A stretch of DNA of 64,000 nt from Planctomycetota bacterium (GCA_019456145.1 VRUL01000009.1:103867-167866), one strand, 5' to 3'. Positions 53,240-62,286 are shown, numbered from the stretch's first letter. The notes: generated from the letters alone by a model not told the origin. Numbers and translations are program-made.

Positions 53240-53790
53240 TTTTGCACCTCATAAATTTCTTCATTTTCTTGCTGCTTCAGAGAGTTACGCAGCATTACAT
53301 ACGCCCGTGAAAGTGTTTTGGTAACTGTGCCCAACGGCATGTCGAACTGCTCGACGATCTGACTGCACGAGTAACCGCCGTAATATCGAAGCAGAATAAC
53401 TCTCCTGTACGCCTCAGGCAGCTCGGCGATTGCAGCTTCCAGTGCATAATCCTGCGACAGTTCAGGACTGCCGGCTTCCTCACTGTACGAACGGATAGCT
53501 TCACGCTGGTGGCGGATTTGCTCTTTTCTTTGTTGTTCCTTCGCCACCCGGTCGCTGATACCAAGCAGCCAGGAAAAGAATGAACTCGGCTTTTTGAGCT
53601 TGTTCAGATTGAAGTAGGCACGCACGAGAGTCTCTTGGGCGACTTCCTCGGCGCTGTTCCTGTTACCTAATTTCCCGGCAAGATGAGCTAGCAAAACTCC
53701 CTGATAGCGCCGCACAAGGTAACGAAAATCATCCGGATGGCCATCCAGGCAACGCTCAATATAATATTTATCAGTATCAGACATATTCAC
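53236..53790 (-). CDS. ECF sigma factor 2
   Basis: ECF sigma factor of 184 residues. Region 2: DDFRYLVRRYQGVLLAHLAGKLG, NSAEEVAQETLVRAYFNLNKL and SFFSWLLGISDRVAKEQQRK. Region 4: LPEAYRRVILLRYYGGYSCSQ and MPLGTVTKTLSRAYVMLRNSL. It is more distant from sigma 1 and sigma 3 than a recent tandem copy would be, so the operons are not simple duplicates. Paired with anti-sigma 2 by a 4-bp overlap. Confidence 0.92.
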   Translation of the reverse strand: MNMSDTDKYYIERCLDGHPDDFRYLVRRYQGVLLAHLAGKLGNRNSAEEVAQETLVRAYFNLNKLKKPSSFFSWLLGISDRVAKEQQRKEQIRHQREAIRSYSEEAGSPELSQDYALEAAIAELPEAYRRVILLRYYGGYSCSQIVEQFDMPLGTVTKTLSRAYVMLRNSLKQQENEEIYEVQK

Positions 53791-53921
53791 ACCTCAAAAA
53801 ACTCTTTCTTAAGGATTTGTGTTTTCACTATATAGTGTAGAATTGCCCGTTTTTGCGACATCAAAAAATAAAAAAAGTCGGCTCCAGGGAAAAATTCCCG
53901 CTTTTCTCTCCAAAAGCGCAT

Positions 53922-53951
53922 AAAAAAGGCCGAGCAAAAAAAGCCCGGCCT
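53922..53951 (-). terminator. terminator of sigma operon 3
   Basis: Minus strand: AGGCCGGGC, 7-nt loop, GCTCGGCCT, then T6. Together with its 3' flank it is almost identical to the element at 49677-49706. Confidence 0.85.
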
Positions 53952-54009
53952 GTTTTCGACCTCCATTGAAGGAGGACCATCATGTCACTTTTTCATAGCG
54001 CCTCAGAGG

Positions 54010-55524
54010 TTATTTCACTCCCTCTTCAACTACCTCTGGGATCCGAACAAGTTCGGCATCTGGAGTAACTTTGATTACGCCCGAATTTTCGTACCATTTT
54101 TCCCACGCCGCTATTGCCTCCTCGTTCTCCTCGGCACTTCCATCGGGATCATAGCCAAAGTTTTGACCGGTGATGATTCGCAGCCGGTTAATCATGTTAT
54201 TTACAATCTGCTGTTCGCTGGGCCGATACTTGCCATACCTCAGAAGAGGATTGTCCGCATATTCGAAAATTGTCGCCGCTGATGTCTCCCGCAATGCGCT
54301 GAGCATCCCGGGCAGGCAGGTTTGCAGGTCTTGCTGAGCGGCATCGTCCATACCAATTTGGGCATAGGCCAGGCCCCGGTAATAGTTACAGTACTGGCAG
54401 GGATTGTCCCCGAATATCTCGAAGACTTTGTTGAATTTCTCGATTGCCTGTTGGTACTGGCCCTGCTTGTAGTATGCGCTGCCGAGCCAGAACCAGGCCC
54501 AGTTACGGCCGGATTGATGCTCCACGACATATTCGAACAGCTCAGCAGCTTCGGCGTAGTTACCGTCCGCAAGGGCATGGGTTGCCTCATTGAAGCGTTT
54601 GCCTGCAATCTCCTTGTCCTGCAGCCACTCAGGAATCGGTCCGGTTTCGCTGCCCGGACGCAGGTCGACCATCGCATAGTCTTCGGGTATCACGATCTCG
54701 AATGTCCCAGCCGGGGGCTGCTCGTAGCTCATCTCCGTATCTCCTATGGCGATAGGCAATTTTGTTTCGGGATCCACATAACATTCGGCGCCCGCCATTG
54801 GCCACCATACCCTGTGAGCGGGTTGGCCATAATAGTCGTCGTTTTCCTTTATGATTTTGCCTTTCTGAAGAAGGTTTTCCAGAAATTCACCCAGCGGGCC
54901 AACCCACTGGTACTGCTTGTCCTCTCTATCATATATTACCACGGTTTTCTTATCGTGGTGATATACGGCTGTCGATTCACCGTCTTCTATTGCGAAGGAT
55001 TCACCGTGCTTACCCTGCCAATAACGTACTTGCCTTCCGTCCATTCCCAGTTCAATCCATCTTTCATCTTTGACCTGGTCCGCATCGTCACGTCGTATAA
55101 GATGAATGAAACGAACATTCCTGAAGGCCTCTACAGTTTGCACAATGGCATAGACTTTCGGCGTCAGTTTGTCTATAACTGTTATCGATAGTACCACTGC
55201 AATTATTATCACCGCCGCAGCGGCTAATTTTGTTATTCGACTCTTCATAATCATTCTTCCTATTGAAATAGTGTCACTTTGTTTGGATACATAAGAGCGG
55301 TTTATGGCTTTGACCGCACGCTCTTGCCGGCCTGACATATCCGCTTCAATCTTTGCAAAGAATTCGGTCAACAATCCATCTTCAAGTTTTAAGGCGCGAG
55401 CATATTCCCGGCAGCCTGCACATTCTTCTAAGTGTTGCTCAACTGTTTGTACCTGGGACTCAGACAACATTCTCGATACATGGTCTGCGATTTTCTCTTT
55501 TATATTGTCACATTCGCTGTTCAT
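54010..55524 (-). CDS. anti-sigma protein 3, zinc-finger type with TPR
   Basis: Protein of 504 residues. Residues 3-50 are zf-HC2 (SECDNIKEKIADHVSRML, then QHLEECAGCREY). The membrane helix (about 99-117) follows GRMIMKSRITKLAAAAV. Residues 125-290 are the LolA-like periplasmic domain (CYVDPETKLPIAIGDTEMSY), and residues 300-420 hold TPR units (RFNEATHALADGNYAEAAELFEYVV, WFWLGSAYYKQGQYQQAIEKFNKVF), absent in its three relatives. It shares 17 bp with the sigma 3 gene. The TPR part could bind a protein ligand in the periplasm. Confidence 0.85.
   Translation of the reverse strand: MNSECDNIKEKIADHVSRMLSESQVQTVEQHLEECAGCREYARALKLEDGLLTEFFAKIEADMSGRQERAVKAINRSYVSKQSDTISIGRMIMKSRITKLAAAAVIIIAVVLSITVIDKLTPKVYAIVQTVEAFRNVRFIHLIRRDDADQVKDERWIELGMDGRQVRYWQGKHGESFAIEDGESTAVYHHDKKTVVIYDREDKQYQWVGPLGEFLENLLQKGKIIKENDDYYGQPAHRVWWPMAGAECYVDPETKLPIAIGDTEMSYEQPPAGTFEIVIPEDYAMVDLRPGSETGPIPEWLQDKEIAGKRFNEATHALADGNYAEAAELFEYVVEHQSGRNWAWFWLGSAYYKQGQYQQAIEKFNKVFEIFGDNPCQYCNYYRGLAYAQIGMDDAAQQDLQTCLPGMLSALRETSAATIFEYADNPLLRYGKYRPSEQQIVNNMINRLRIITGQNFGYDPDGSAEENEEAIAAWEKWYENSGVIKVTPDAELVRIPEVVEEGVK
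55246..55260 (-). promoter_or_regulatory. internal ribosome-binding site and Met93 in anti-sigma 3
   Basis: GGAAGAAT, four bases, ATG. The weakest of the four internal sites, at the same protein position. Confidence 0.35.
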
Positions 55525-56041
55525 CCTGGCCCCTTTCTGTCAGGAGTTTATGCAGTTCTTTTCTTGCCGTTCTGATTTTCTGGCATGCTCCCGAGTGCGA
55601 TATATTCAACTCTTCAGCAATGGTTTTTGCATTTTTTTTGTCGAAGTAATACATTACCAGCGGTATCCGAAGCTCACCGGGCAGCCGTCTTACTGCCTGC
55701 TCCAATTCATGGTTCTCTTGACTTCTTTGTCCGGCTTGCATCAGTTGCTCACCGGCAAGAGGCTTTACGCGTCTTCTCCTTCGGAGAAAATCAATGCTCA
55801 GATTTTTCGCAATTTGCAATATCCATGCCTCAAACTGTTCGCCCCTGCCCAGTTTCTTTATCTTTACCAGGCCCTTGAGCATAGCGTCCTGGGCAATGTC
55901 TTCGGCATCATGAACATTCCCTAAGACACCGAGGCAAAGTGCGAATACATGCCTGTAATGCCTCTTGACAAGCACTGCATACGCATCCGTATCGCCTTGC
56001 TTGCAGGCACAAACCAGGGTTTCATCTAAACGATCGTCCAA
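55508..56041 (-). CDS. ECF sigma factor 3
   Basis: ECF sigma factor of 177 residues. Region 2: DAYAVLVKRHYRHVFALCLGVLG, HDAEDIAQDAMLKGLVKIKKL and FEAWILQIAKNLSIDFLRRRRR. Region 4: LPGELRIPLVMYYFDKKNAKT and ISHSGACQKIRTARKELHKLL. Typical length. Its end overlaps the anti-sigma 3 start by 17 bp, which gives strict translational coupling. Confidence 0.92.
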   Translation of the reverse strand: MDDRLDETLVCACKQGDTDAYAVLVKRHYRHVFALCLGVLGNVHDAEDIAQDAMLKGLVKIKKLGRGEQFEAWILQIAKNLSIDFLRRRRRVKPLAGEQLMQAGQRSQENHELEQAVRRLPGELRIPLVMYYFDKKNAKTIAEELNISHSGACQKIRTARKELHKLLTERGQDEQRM

Positions 56042-56204
56042 TAGGAGCTCCTATTCTTGGTACCGTAATGTAGACGAATACCTGATGCCTTAAATGCAAA
56101 AAAATTGGTATGTTCTACTAATGACTGCAAATGATAGCGTTATAGAGGTTGAAGCTCAAAGAAAATACCGCATCCTCCGCAAGACCGCCTCCTCGCAAAA
56201 CCAA

Positions 56205-56232
56205 TAAAAAAGCCGGACCAAAAAGCCCGGCC
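56205..56232 (-). terminator. terminator of sigma operon 4
   Basis: Minus strand: GCCGGGC, short loop, GTCCGGC (one G-U), then T6. A diverged copy of the same terminator family. Confidence 0.8.
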
Positions 56233-56266
56233 TAAAAATATGATTCCCGTACATTTTTTGATAGAA

Positions 56267-57019
56267 TTATTTTGCGGCCTTGCCGTAAACTTCCACTTCG
56301 ACGTAGTGGTTAAACTCATCAAGGTCATTGCCGTTGCTGTATAGGCGAATATAGCGAGTGCGAACTCCTCCTGCATCAATGAGTTTACCTTCCGAGGTCT
56401 CGATGTAGTTCTTGTCTTTGCCGATTCCGAAGCCGGCAGAATTGTCATGGTCGTTATTGAACAAGGTTTTCACGTTAATAGTAAAACCGGGATCGTCAGC
56501 AGCTTGCAAGATGACGTCAAAATAGGCATGGATATCCCTGTGATAGTGCCAGAAAACAATCGCGTATATGTTATACTCAGCCTCCAGGTCAATTGTAATG
56601 TGTTGTAGAAAAGAAAACCCTAACTCAACAAAGCTGCCCTCAGCCGCCTCTTTGTCTCCATCTGTGATCATTTCCAGTTTGCCGATAATCGGGTCTTCAT
56701 CCGTGCAGGTTACCGGTTTTCCGAAAGCTACATTTTTCGTTCCAACCGGAGCCAAAAACGGCGGACGTGGTTTTGTCGACAGAGGTTCCAAATTGGGTAT
56801 AAAGTCACGAAAATTCGCAGACCTGTGACTTATATACATTGGCCTTGGCAGCTTAATATCCAGTGGCACTAATTCAGAGACGGCCACATCATCGACGGCA
56901 GCTTGCCCAGATACATCAGTGGTTTTCACCGTCGAAGCGTTCCGGTTACAGCAGTGCATGCCGCTGGTTATGACTATAACCGCGACCGTCGCTGTAGCGA
57001 GTTTTTTGTGGGTTTTCAT
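56267..57019 (-). CDS. exported discoidin-like domain protein
   Basis: Protein of 250 residues with an export signal (residues 6-24, ending MHCC, possibly a lipobox) and one domain (about 50-250) homologous to the two C-terminal domains of the 741-residue protein encoded just upstream. Shared landmarks: GTKNVAFGKPV, DEDPIIGKLEMITDGDKE, ITIDLEAEYNIYAIVFWHYH, LFNNDHDNS and the end YVEVEVYGKA. The pattern fits an F5/8 type C (discoidin)-like, possibly sugar-binding, fold. It overlaps the upstream gene by four bases (ATGA), so both are made together. It may be a soluble or lipid-anchored partner of the sensor. Confidence 0.8.
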   Translation of the reverse strand: MKTHKKLATATVAVIVITSGMHCCNRNASTVKTTDVSGQAAVDDVAVSELVPLDIKLPRPMYISHRSANFRDFIPNLEPLSTKPRPPFLAPVGTKNVAFGKPVTCTDEDPIIGKLEMITDGDKEAAEGSFVELGFSFLQHITIDLEAEYNIYAIVFWHYHRDIHAYFDVILQAADDPGFTINVKTLFNNDHDNSAGFGIGKDKNYIETSEGKLIDAGGVRTRYIRLYSNGNDLDEFNHYVEVEVYGKAAK

Positions 57020-59241
57020 TTTACGGCCTTGCCGTAAACTTCAACTTCGATATAGTGGTTGGCCTCGCTGCCCGTACTGCCATTGCTGCGAAAACGCAAA
57101 TAGCGGGAGCGCACTCCCTTGGCATCGATAAGTTTACCCTCAGAAGTTTCCGTGTAGTGCATATGTTTACCCACGCCCTGACCCAGAGAGTTGTCGATGT
57201 CATTGTTAAACAGTGTTCTGACATTCATAATGAAATCAGGGTCATCGGCAGTCTGCACCACTACATCAAAATAAATCCACGCCTCTTTATGGTAATGCCA
57301 GACCACTATCGCATATATATCAAATACTCCCTCAAGGTCGATAGTAATGCTTTGTGGAAAAGGCCCCAACTCAACAAAGCTGCCGTCGGCTCCTTCTTTG
57401 TCTCCGTCGGTTATCAGTTCGATCTCGCCGATAATCGGCTCTTCATCCGTACTCGTTACTGGTTTTCCGAAAGCTACGTTTTTCGTTCCCACAGGTGCGT
57501 AAAATAGCGGACGGGGCTTGCCTAAAGGCTTCTCAAGATAGGGAACCTTTTTATTCAGCGGCGTGCCGACAAACATCGGTTTGGGAAGTTTGATTTGCAA
57601 AGGAACCATCCCGGTTTTTGGGATATTCGGGTCTGCTTTTTTAACTTCGCCATTATCACTTCTCCTCTCTTTCTTCTCGTCCGGCGCTGATATCGGCTCC
57701 TCTTTTGTGTCCTTTCCATAAACTTCCACCTCGATATAGTGGTTAAGGTCGTCGTGGGTATTACCCTGGCTGTATAGACGCACATAGCGACCACGAAAAC
57801 CCTTGGCATCAATAAGTTTACCTTCGGACGTTTCGACATAGTGCATATTTTTCCCTACACCAAATTTCAAAGAGTTGTCAATGTCATTGTTGAACACGGC
57901 CTTCGGTTTGACGAAATTAGGCTCGCTTGAAATCTGCACAACTACGTCGAAATAAACACGGGCCTGCTTATGGAAATGCCATACCACAATCGCGTATATG
58001 TTGTGCTCGGAACCAAGGTCGATAGTGACGTGTTGCTTAAACGGCCCTAACTCTACATAACTGCCGTCAGAACCCTCTTTGTCACCGTCGGTTATCATTT
58101 CGATCTCGCCGATAATCGGCTCTTCATCACTGCTGGAGACTCGTTTCCCGAAAGCCACATTTTTCGTGCCCATCGGCGCATAAAACGGCGGACGAGGTTT
58201 GCCTAAAGGCTTCTCGAGACGGGCTACCTTGATGTCCTGAGGTGTACCCACGAACATCGGTCTCGGCAGTTTGATTGCCAGAGGCACCATTTCGGGACTT
58301 ATTGTAGGCTTCGGCGTCGAGACCAGCTTGGGTTCATCGATGCCCTTCGCGATGGAAACATCCGTTTTATCAATTACTTTGGCTGTAAGAGGCACCCCAA
58401 GAGCATAGATGTCTTTCGGGCCGGTCTCAGGATAATCAAATGTGCCTGATATTAAGCCTTCGTATTGGTCCTTTAACCACTGTTTGGCAGTTAATTTCTT
58501 TGGCAAATACGTTTCAGACTCAACAATGATTGACATTTTGGTGCGCCGGCCGTAATCTGAGGTAACATCAATGCTTATAATTATTACAGGATAACCTTCA
58601 TAAATCCCTTCTTCATAATTAGCTTTATTGCCTTGCTTCTCCCACTCAGAAATTTGCTTAAAATACATATCTCCAATGCCGGCATAATCCTGTTGAGAAG
58701 TGGAAGGATTTTTATATTCTACTATAGTTATCGTATTAGATTCAGGGTCATAACGTGATGTCTTACCTTTATATTCTTCTGTAAAATAAATTTTTCCATT
58801 GTTGTGCTTTTCGATGCTGCGTAAAGGATTTACTGATTCCCAGCCTTCCCATCCTATACCTGCATTTTTTGTAGCAATCTCCTCATCCACACCGGTAAAA
58901 TCTGTGACAATATGACAATGTACCCATTCGGCATTGTGCATTGCTTCAATCACATCTGCCAGCGCAACAGTTTCAATTGAGTCGCCGAGTTGATGTATGC
59001 CGATAAGAACGGCAATAATTATGCCCGCTGCGGCGGCCAGTTTGGCTATCGGGCTTTTCATAATCGTTCTCCATAAAGAGCTTGATTCAGTTTCAGGTTG
59101 TTCCCCGCTTTTGTTAAAGACGGAAAGTATTTGCCCTCGCAGACTTTCGCGATGACCAGGGCTTGGTTTATCATCAATATTAAGCCGATTAACGATTGTT
59201 TTGAAATCATCTTCGTTCTTAAACATTTTATGCTTCTCCAT
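57016..59241 (-). CDS. anti-sigma-like protein 4 with two discoidin-like domains
   Basis: Protein of 741 residues. Residues 6-50 (MFKNEDDFKTIVNRLNIDDK) replace the zinc-finger anti-sigma domain. The membrane helix (66-82) follows WRTIMKSPIAKLAAAAG. Residues 90-300 are LolA-like, and two tandem copies of a discoidin-like domain follow (about 314-512 and 543-741), separated by a charged linker with PDEKKERRSDNGEVKKADP. The domains may bind glycans in the periplasm and signal inward. Its partner sigma gene is broken, so its present role is unclear. It overlaps the broken gene by 14 bp. Confidence 0.85.
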   Translation of the reverse strand: MEKHKMFKNEDDFKTIVNRLNIDDKPSPGHRESLRGQILSVFNKSGEQPETESSSLWRTIMKSPIAKLAAAAGIIIAVLIGIHQLGDSIETVALADVIEAMHNAEWVHCHIVTDFTGVDEEIATKNAGIGWEGWESVNPLRSIEKHNNGKIYFTEEYKGKTSRYDPESNTITIVEYKNPSTSQQDYAGIGDMYFKQISEWEKQGNKANYEEGIYEGYPVIIISIDVTSDYGRRTKMSIIVESETYLPKKLTAKQWLKDQYEGLISGTFDYPETGPKDIYALGVPLTAKVIDKTDVSIAKGIDEPKLVSTPKPTISPEMVPLAIKLPRPMFVGTPQDIKVARLEKPLGKPRPPFYAPMGTKNVAFGKRVSSSDEEPIIGEIEMITDGDKEGSDGSYVELGPFKQHVTIDLGSEHNIYAIVVWHFHKQARVYFDVVVQISSEPNFVKPKAVFNNDIDNSLKFGVGKNMHYVETSEGKLIDAKGFRGRYVRLYSQGNTHDDLNHYIEVEVYGKDTKEEPISAPDEKKERRSDNGEVKKADPNIPKTGMVPLQIKLPKPMFVGTPLNKKVPYLEKPLGKPRPLFYAPVGTKNVAFGKPVTSTDEEPIIGEIELITDGDKEGADGSFVELGPFPQSITIDLEGVFDIYAIVVWHYHKEAWIYFDVVVQTADDPDFIMNVRTLFNNDIDNSLGQGVGKHMHYTETSEGKLIDAKGVRSRYLRFRSNGSTGSEANHYIEVEVYGKAVK
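59059..59072 (-). promoter_or_regulatory. internal ribosome-binding site and Met61 in anti-sigma 4
   Basis: GGAGAACG, three bases, ATG, right before the membrane helix, as in the other three operons. Confidence 0.4.
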
Positions 59242-59691
59242 CTGAAACGGCCAGCAGGTGTTTTCGCAACTTCTTAAGAATCCTGTGTAACGTTACACGC
59301 AAAGTTGCTTCTCTGCTGTCTAAAATTATCGCTATTTGTTCGTACTCCATATTCTCGAAAAACCGTAACGTAATTATGGTTTGGTGCTCTGGCTTAAGTT
59401 TCGAAATAGCCGCATAAATCCTTGGCCAGTCCGGCTCCGGGGACTCGTCATAGCTGTTCGCAGCCGGGGAACTCATCGAGCTTACAGCTTCTGCAAGAAG
59501 CCTTTTGCGGCGCAATGCCTTTCGTATATAAGCGTTTGCCTGGTTGGCTGCTATGGCGTACAGCCAGTTGCGAAAATCCGCTCATAGTACAGCTCATAAA
59601 GCTCCGAAAGGGCTCCAGCTTCCACGCCGGCCCGCCGTACAAGGCCATCGATGTCCGTTCGATCAAAAGTTTTCGCCATAGCACCAACCAT
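59228..59691 (-). pseudogene. ECF sigma factor 4, broken by an internal deletion
   Basis: The N-terminal part (MAKTFDRTDIDGLVRRAG, then GALSELYELYYERIF) runs into a stop at 59551-59553. The remainder continues in another frame as NWLYAIAANQANAYIRKALR and RKRLLAE, followed by a complete region 4 (LKPEHQTIITLRFFENMEYEQ, DSREATLRVTLHRILKKL). Compared with sigma 1, about 43 residues of region 2 (core-polymerase binding, helices 2.1-2.2) are missing. At the joint the sequence GATTTTCGC (59570-59578, minus strand) fits both the end of the left part (R-I-F) and the D-F-R-N-W-L start of the right part, so deletion between short direct repeats is likely. An intact sigma factor cannot be made from it. 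Confidence 0.8.
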
Positions 59692-59808
59692 CACCAAATA
59701 TATAATTGCGCCGCAAGCCCTTATATTACAAAAATTTACAAAAAAAATCTCAAAAAATGGCTTTTGGCCCTGGAATGGCGGGCAATTCTCATGATTTACA
59801 TTAAATTC

Positions 59809-59837
59809 TTGACAATCCACTACCTTGTAAATAAAGT
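59809..59837 (+). promoter_or_regulatory. candidate sigma-70-like promoter of gap
   Basis: Perfect TTGACA (59809-59814), 17 bp spacer, TAAAGT (59832-59837), about 90 bp before the gap start codon. Confidence 0.5.
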
Positions 59838-59927
59838 AGCTCTTTCGTTCGCCCCGTAACCAAGACGGGAGCGGGATTAAAATAACAAAAACCGCATATA
59901 CAGTATGGAAATCAAGGAGATTGATAA

Positions 59928-60941
59928 ATGGCAACAAAGGTTGCAATTAATGGGTTCGGCCGAATCGGAAGAGCTGTCGCAAGGATTATTATGAAAAGAA
60001 AGGGCGATTTGGAATTAGTCGCCATAAATGACCTCTCGGACGCAAAGAGTCTTGCGCATCTGTTCAAATATGATACCGTCATGGGCAAATGGGATGGAAC
60101 CGTTGAAGCTGGAGAAGGAAAATTGGTCATCAACGGAAAAGAGATAAAAGTTTTATCGGTCAAGAATCCCGCTGAGCTGCCATGGAAAGATATGGGCGTA
60201 AAGATTGTGCTGGAATCGACAGGCATCTTTCGAACGGCGGAATCATCCAGGGGCGGCTATGCAGACCATATCAAGGCTGGCGCAGAAAAGGTTATACTAA
60301 GTGTTCCGGCAAAGGATAATATCGATGCGACAATTGTGTTGGGTGTTAACGATGACGACCTCACCAGTGAGGTCAAATGTGTATCCAATGCAAGCTGTAC
60401 CACTAATTGCCTGGCGCCTATTGCAAAGACCCTAAACGACACTTTTGGTATTGAGCAGGGTGTTATGACGACTATTCATGCTTATACAAACGACCAGAAT
60501 GTCGCTGATATGATACATAGTGACCTGCGACGTGCGCGTGCTGCCGCGGTCAACATTATCCCAACTACTACCGGTGCCGCAAAGGCCATCGGCAAGGTTG
60601 TACCCGAACTTGAAGGCAAACTCGATGGTTTTGCTATTCGCGTACCTATTCCCGTCGGAAGTATCGTCGACCTTGTCGTTAATGTCAAAAAGGACGTTAC
60701 CGTCGATAGTGTAAATGCAGCAATGAAGGCCGCTGCCGATGGCCCCATGAAAGGCATCCTGGTCTATTGCGATGAGCCCATCGTCAGCAGTGACATCGTT
60801 AATGACCCGGCTTCGAGTATCTTCGATTCTCTCTGCACAATGGTCATCGGAAGGATCGTTAAAGTCGTTAGTTGGTATGACAACGAATGGGGTTATTCCA
60901 ACCGCACAGTTGATATTATGGAAAAGCTCTCGGCAATGTAA
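59928..60941 (+). CDS. gap: glyceraldehyde-3-phosphate dehydrogenase, type I
   Basis: Cytoplasmic glycolytic enzyme of 337 residues that oxidises and phosphorylates glyceraldehyde 3-phosphate with NAD. NAD-binding start [17 protein letters not shown]; catalytic [15 protein letters not shown] with Cys157; [14 protein letters not shown] with the catalytic His; C-terminal [16 protein letters not shown]. The acidic residue Asp35 after VAIND favours NAD. AAGGAG precedes the ATG. It is the first gene of a gap-pgk-rpe cluster. Confidence 0.97.
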   Translation: MATKVAINGFGRIGRAVARIIMKRKGDLELVAINDLSDAKSLAHLFKYDTVMGKWDGTVEAGEGKLVINGKEIKVLSVKNPAELPWKDMGVKIVLESTGIFRTAESSRGGYADHIKAGAEKVILSVPAKDNIDATIVLGVNDDDLTSEVKCVSNASCTTNCLAPIAKTLNDTFGIEQGVMTTIHAYTNDQNVADMIHSDLRRARAAAVNIIPTTTGAAKAIGKVVPELEGKLDGFAIRVPIPVGSIVDLVVNVKKDVTVDSVNAAMKAAADGPMKGILVYCDEPIVSSDIVNDPASSIFDSLCTMVIGRIVKVVSWYDNEWGYSNRTVDIMEKLSAM

Positions 60942-60987
60942 TAAAATAGAGCGTAGCCGATAGAGTCTTATTGGGGCACGTAAAAAA

Positions 60988-62226
60988 ATGGCTAAAAAAA
61001 CCGTTGCTGATATCGAGGTAAAAGGAAAAAAAGTCTTGATGCGGTGCGACTTCAATGTGCCCTTGGATGATGACTGCAACATTACCAGCGATGACAGAAT
61101 CACAAAGGCCCTGCCGACTATAAACAATATACTTCAGCGCGGAGGTGCACTGATTCTTATGAGCCATCTTGGCAGGCCAAAGGGTAAAAGGAACCAGAAG
61201 ATGTCTTTGGCTCCGGTCGCTGAGAGATTATCTGAATTATTGGATACCGATGTTATTTTCACTGATGATTGTATTGGTCACCAAACAAAAGCCAAAGCCA
61301 AGGCACTCAAAAGCGGTCAGTGCATGCTGCTCGAGAACCTGCGCTTCCACAAGGAAGAAACCATAAAAGACGAAGCGGCCAGGGAGGATACACAACTGCG
61401 CCAGGCCAAAGACGACTTCGCAAGAGAGCTTGCAGACCTGGCCGATATCTACGTTGATGATGCCTTCGGCACAGCACACAGGGACAACGCTTCGATGTAT
61501 ACGGTACCCGTGGTTATGCAGGGCAAACCTAAGGTCATCGGCTTTTTAATTGAAAAGGAGCTCGAGTTCCTGGGTAAGACGCTCAGTGAGCCGGAAAGGC
61601 CGTTCATAGCAATATTAGGTGGGGCAAAGGTGTCCGACAAGATAGGAGTAATCGAAAATCTTATCGACAAAGTCGACTGCATTCTGATTGGCGGGGCAAT
61701 GGCCTATACCTTCTTCAAAGCCGACGGCCGCGCCGTCGGAAACAGCTTGTGCGAAGATGGCTTTCTGGATAAAGCTACCGAATTGGTCAAGCAGGCAAAA
61801 GACGCCGATTGCGAAATGGTCTTTCCAATTGATACTGTCGTTGTCCGGGAATTAAAACCCGGTGCCGAGAACAAAGTCGTCACCGGTAATATTGATTCAG
61901 GCTGGAATGGTGTCGATATTGGCCCTGAAAGCAGACAACTTTTCGTCGAAAAACTAAGAGGAGCAAAGACAATTGTCTGGAATGGCCCCATGGGCGTCTT
62001 TGAGATGCCGCCATTTGATGAAGGAACAAAAGATGTCGCGCTCGCTGTTGCCGACGCTACAGTAAAAGGAGCACGAACTGTAATCGGAGGAGGTGACAGT
62101 GCAAGTGCCGTCACAAAATTGGGACTCGAAGATCAAATAAGTCATATTTCAACTGGTGGCGGTGCGTCACTCGAATTCCTCGAAGGCAAAAAATTCAAGT
62201 GTCTCGAAATCCTCGACGAAAAATAG
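60988..62226 (+). CDS. pgk: phosphoglycerate kinase
   Basis: Cytoplasmic enzyme of 412 residues that makes ATP from 1,3-bisphosphoglycerate. LMRCDFNVPLDDD, SHLGRPKG, LLENLRFHKEE and VDDAFGTAHRDNASM form the phosphoglycerate-binding half; AILGGAKVSDKIGVIENL, WNGPMGVFEMPPFDEGT and IGGGDSASAVTKLG form the nucleotide-binding half. Full length for the family. It starts 46 bp after gap. Confidence 0.97.
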   Translation: MAKKTVADIEVKGKKVLMRCDFNVPLDDDCNITSDDRITKALPTINNILQRGGALILMSHLGRPKGKRNQKMSLAPVAERLSELLDTDVIFTDDCIGHQTKAKAKALKSGQCMLLENLRFHKEETIKDEAAREDTQLRQAKDDFARELADLADIYVDDAFGTAHRDNASMYTVPVVMQGKPKVIGFLIEKELEFLGKTLSEPERPFIAILGGAKVSDKIGVIENLIDKVDCILIGGAMAYTFFKADGRAVGNSLCEDGFLDKATELVKQAKDADCEMVFPIDTVVVRELKPGAENKVVTGNIDSGWNGVDIGPESRQLFVEKLRGAKTIVWNGPMGVFEMPPFDEGTKDVALAVADATVKGARTVIGGGDSASAVTKLGLEDQISHISTGGGASLEFLEGKKFKCLEILDEK

Positions 62227-62286
62227 ATTTCACGATTCGAAATTCAAAATAAAAAAGTTCGATATCGAATAAAATAAACTCACCTT

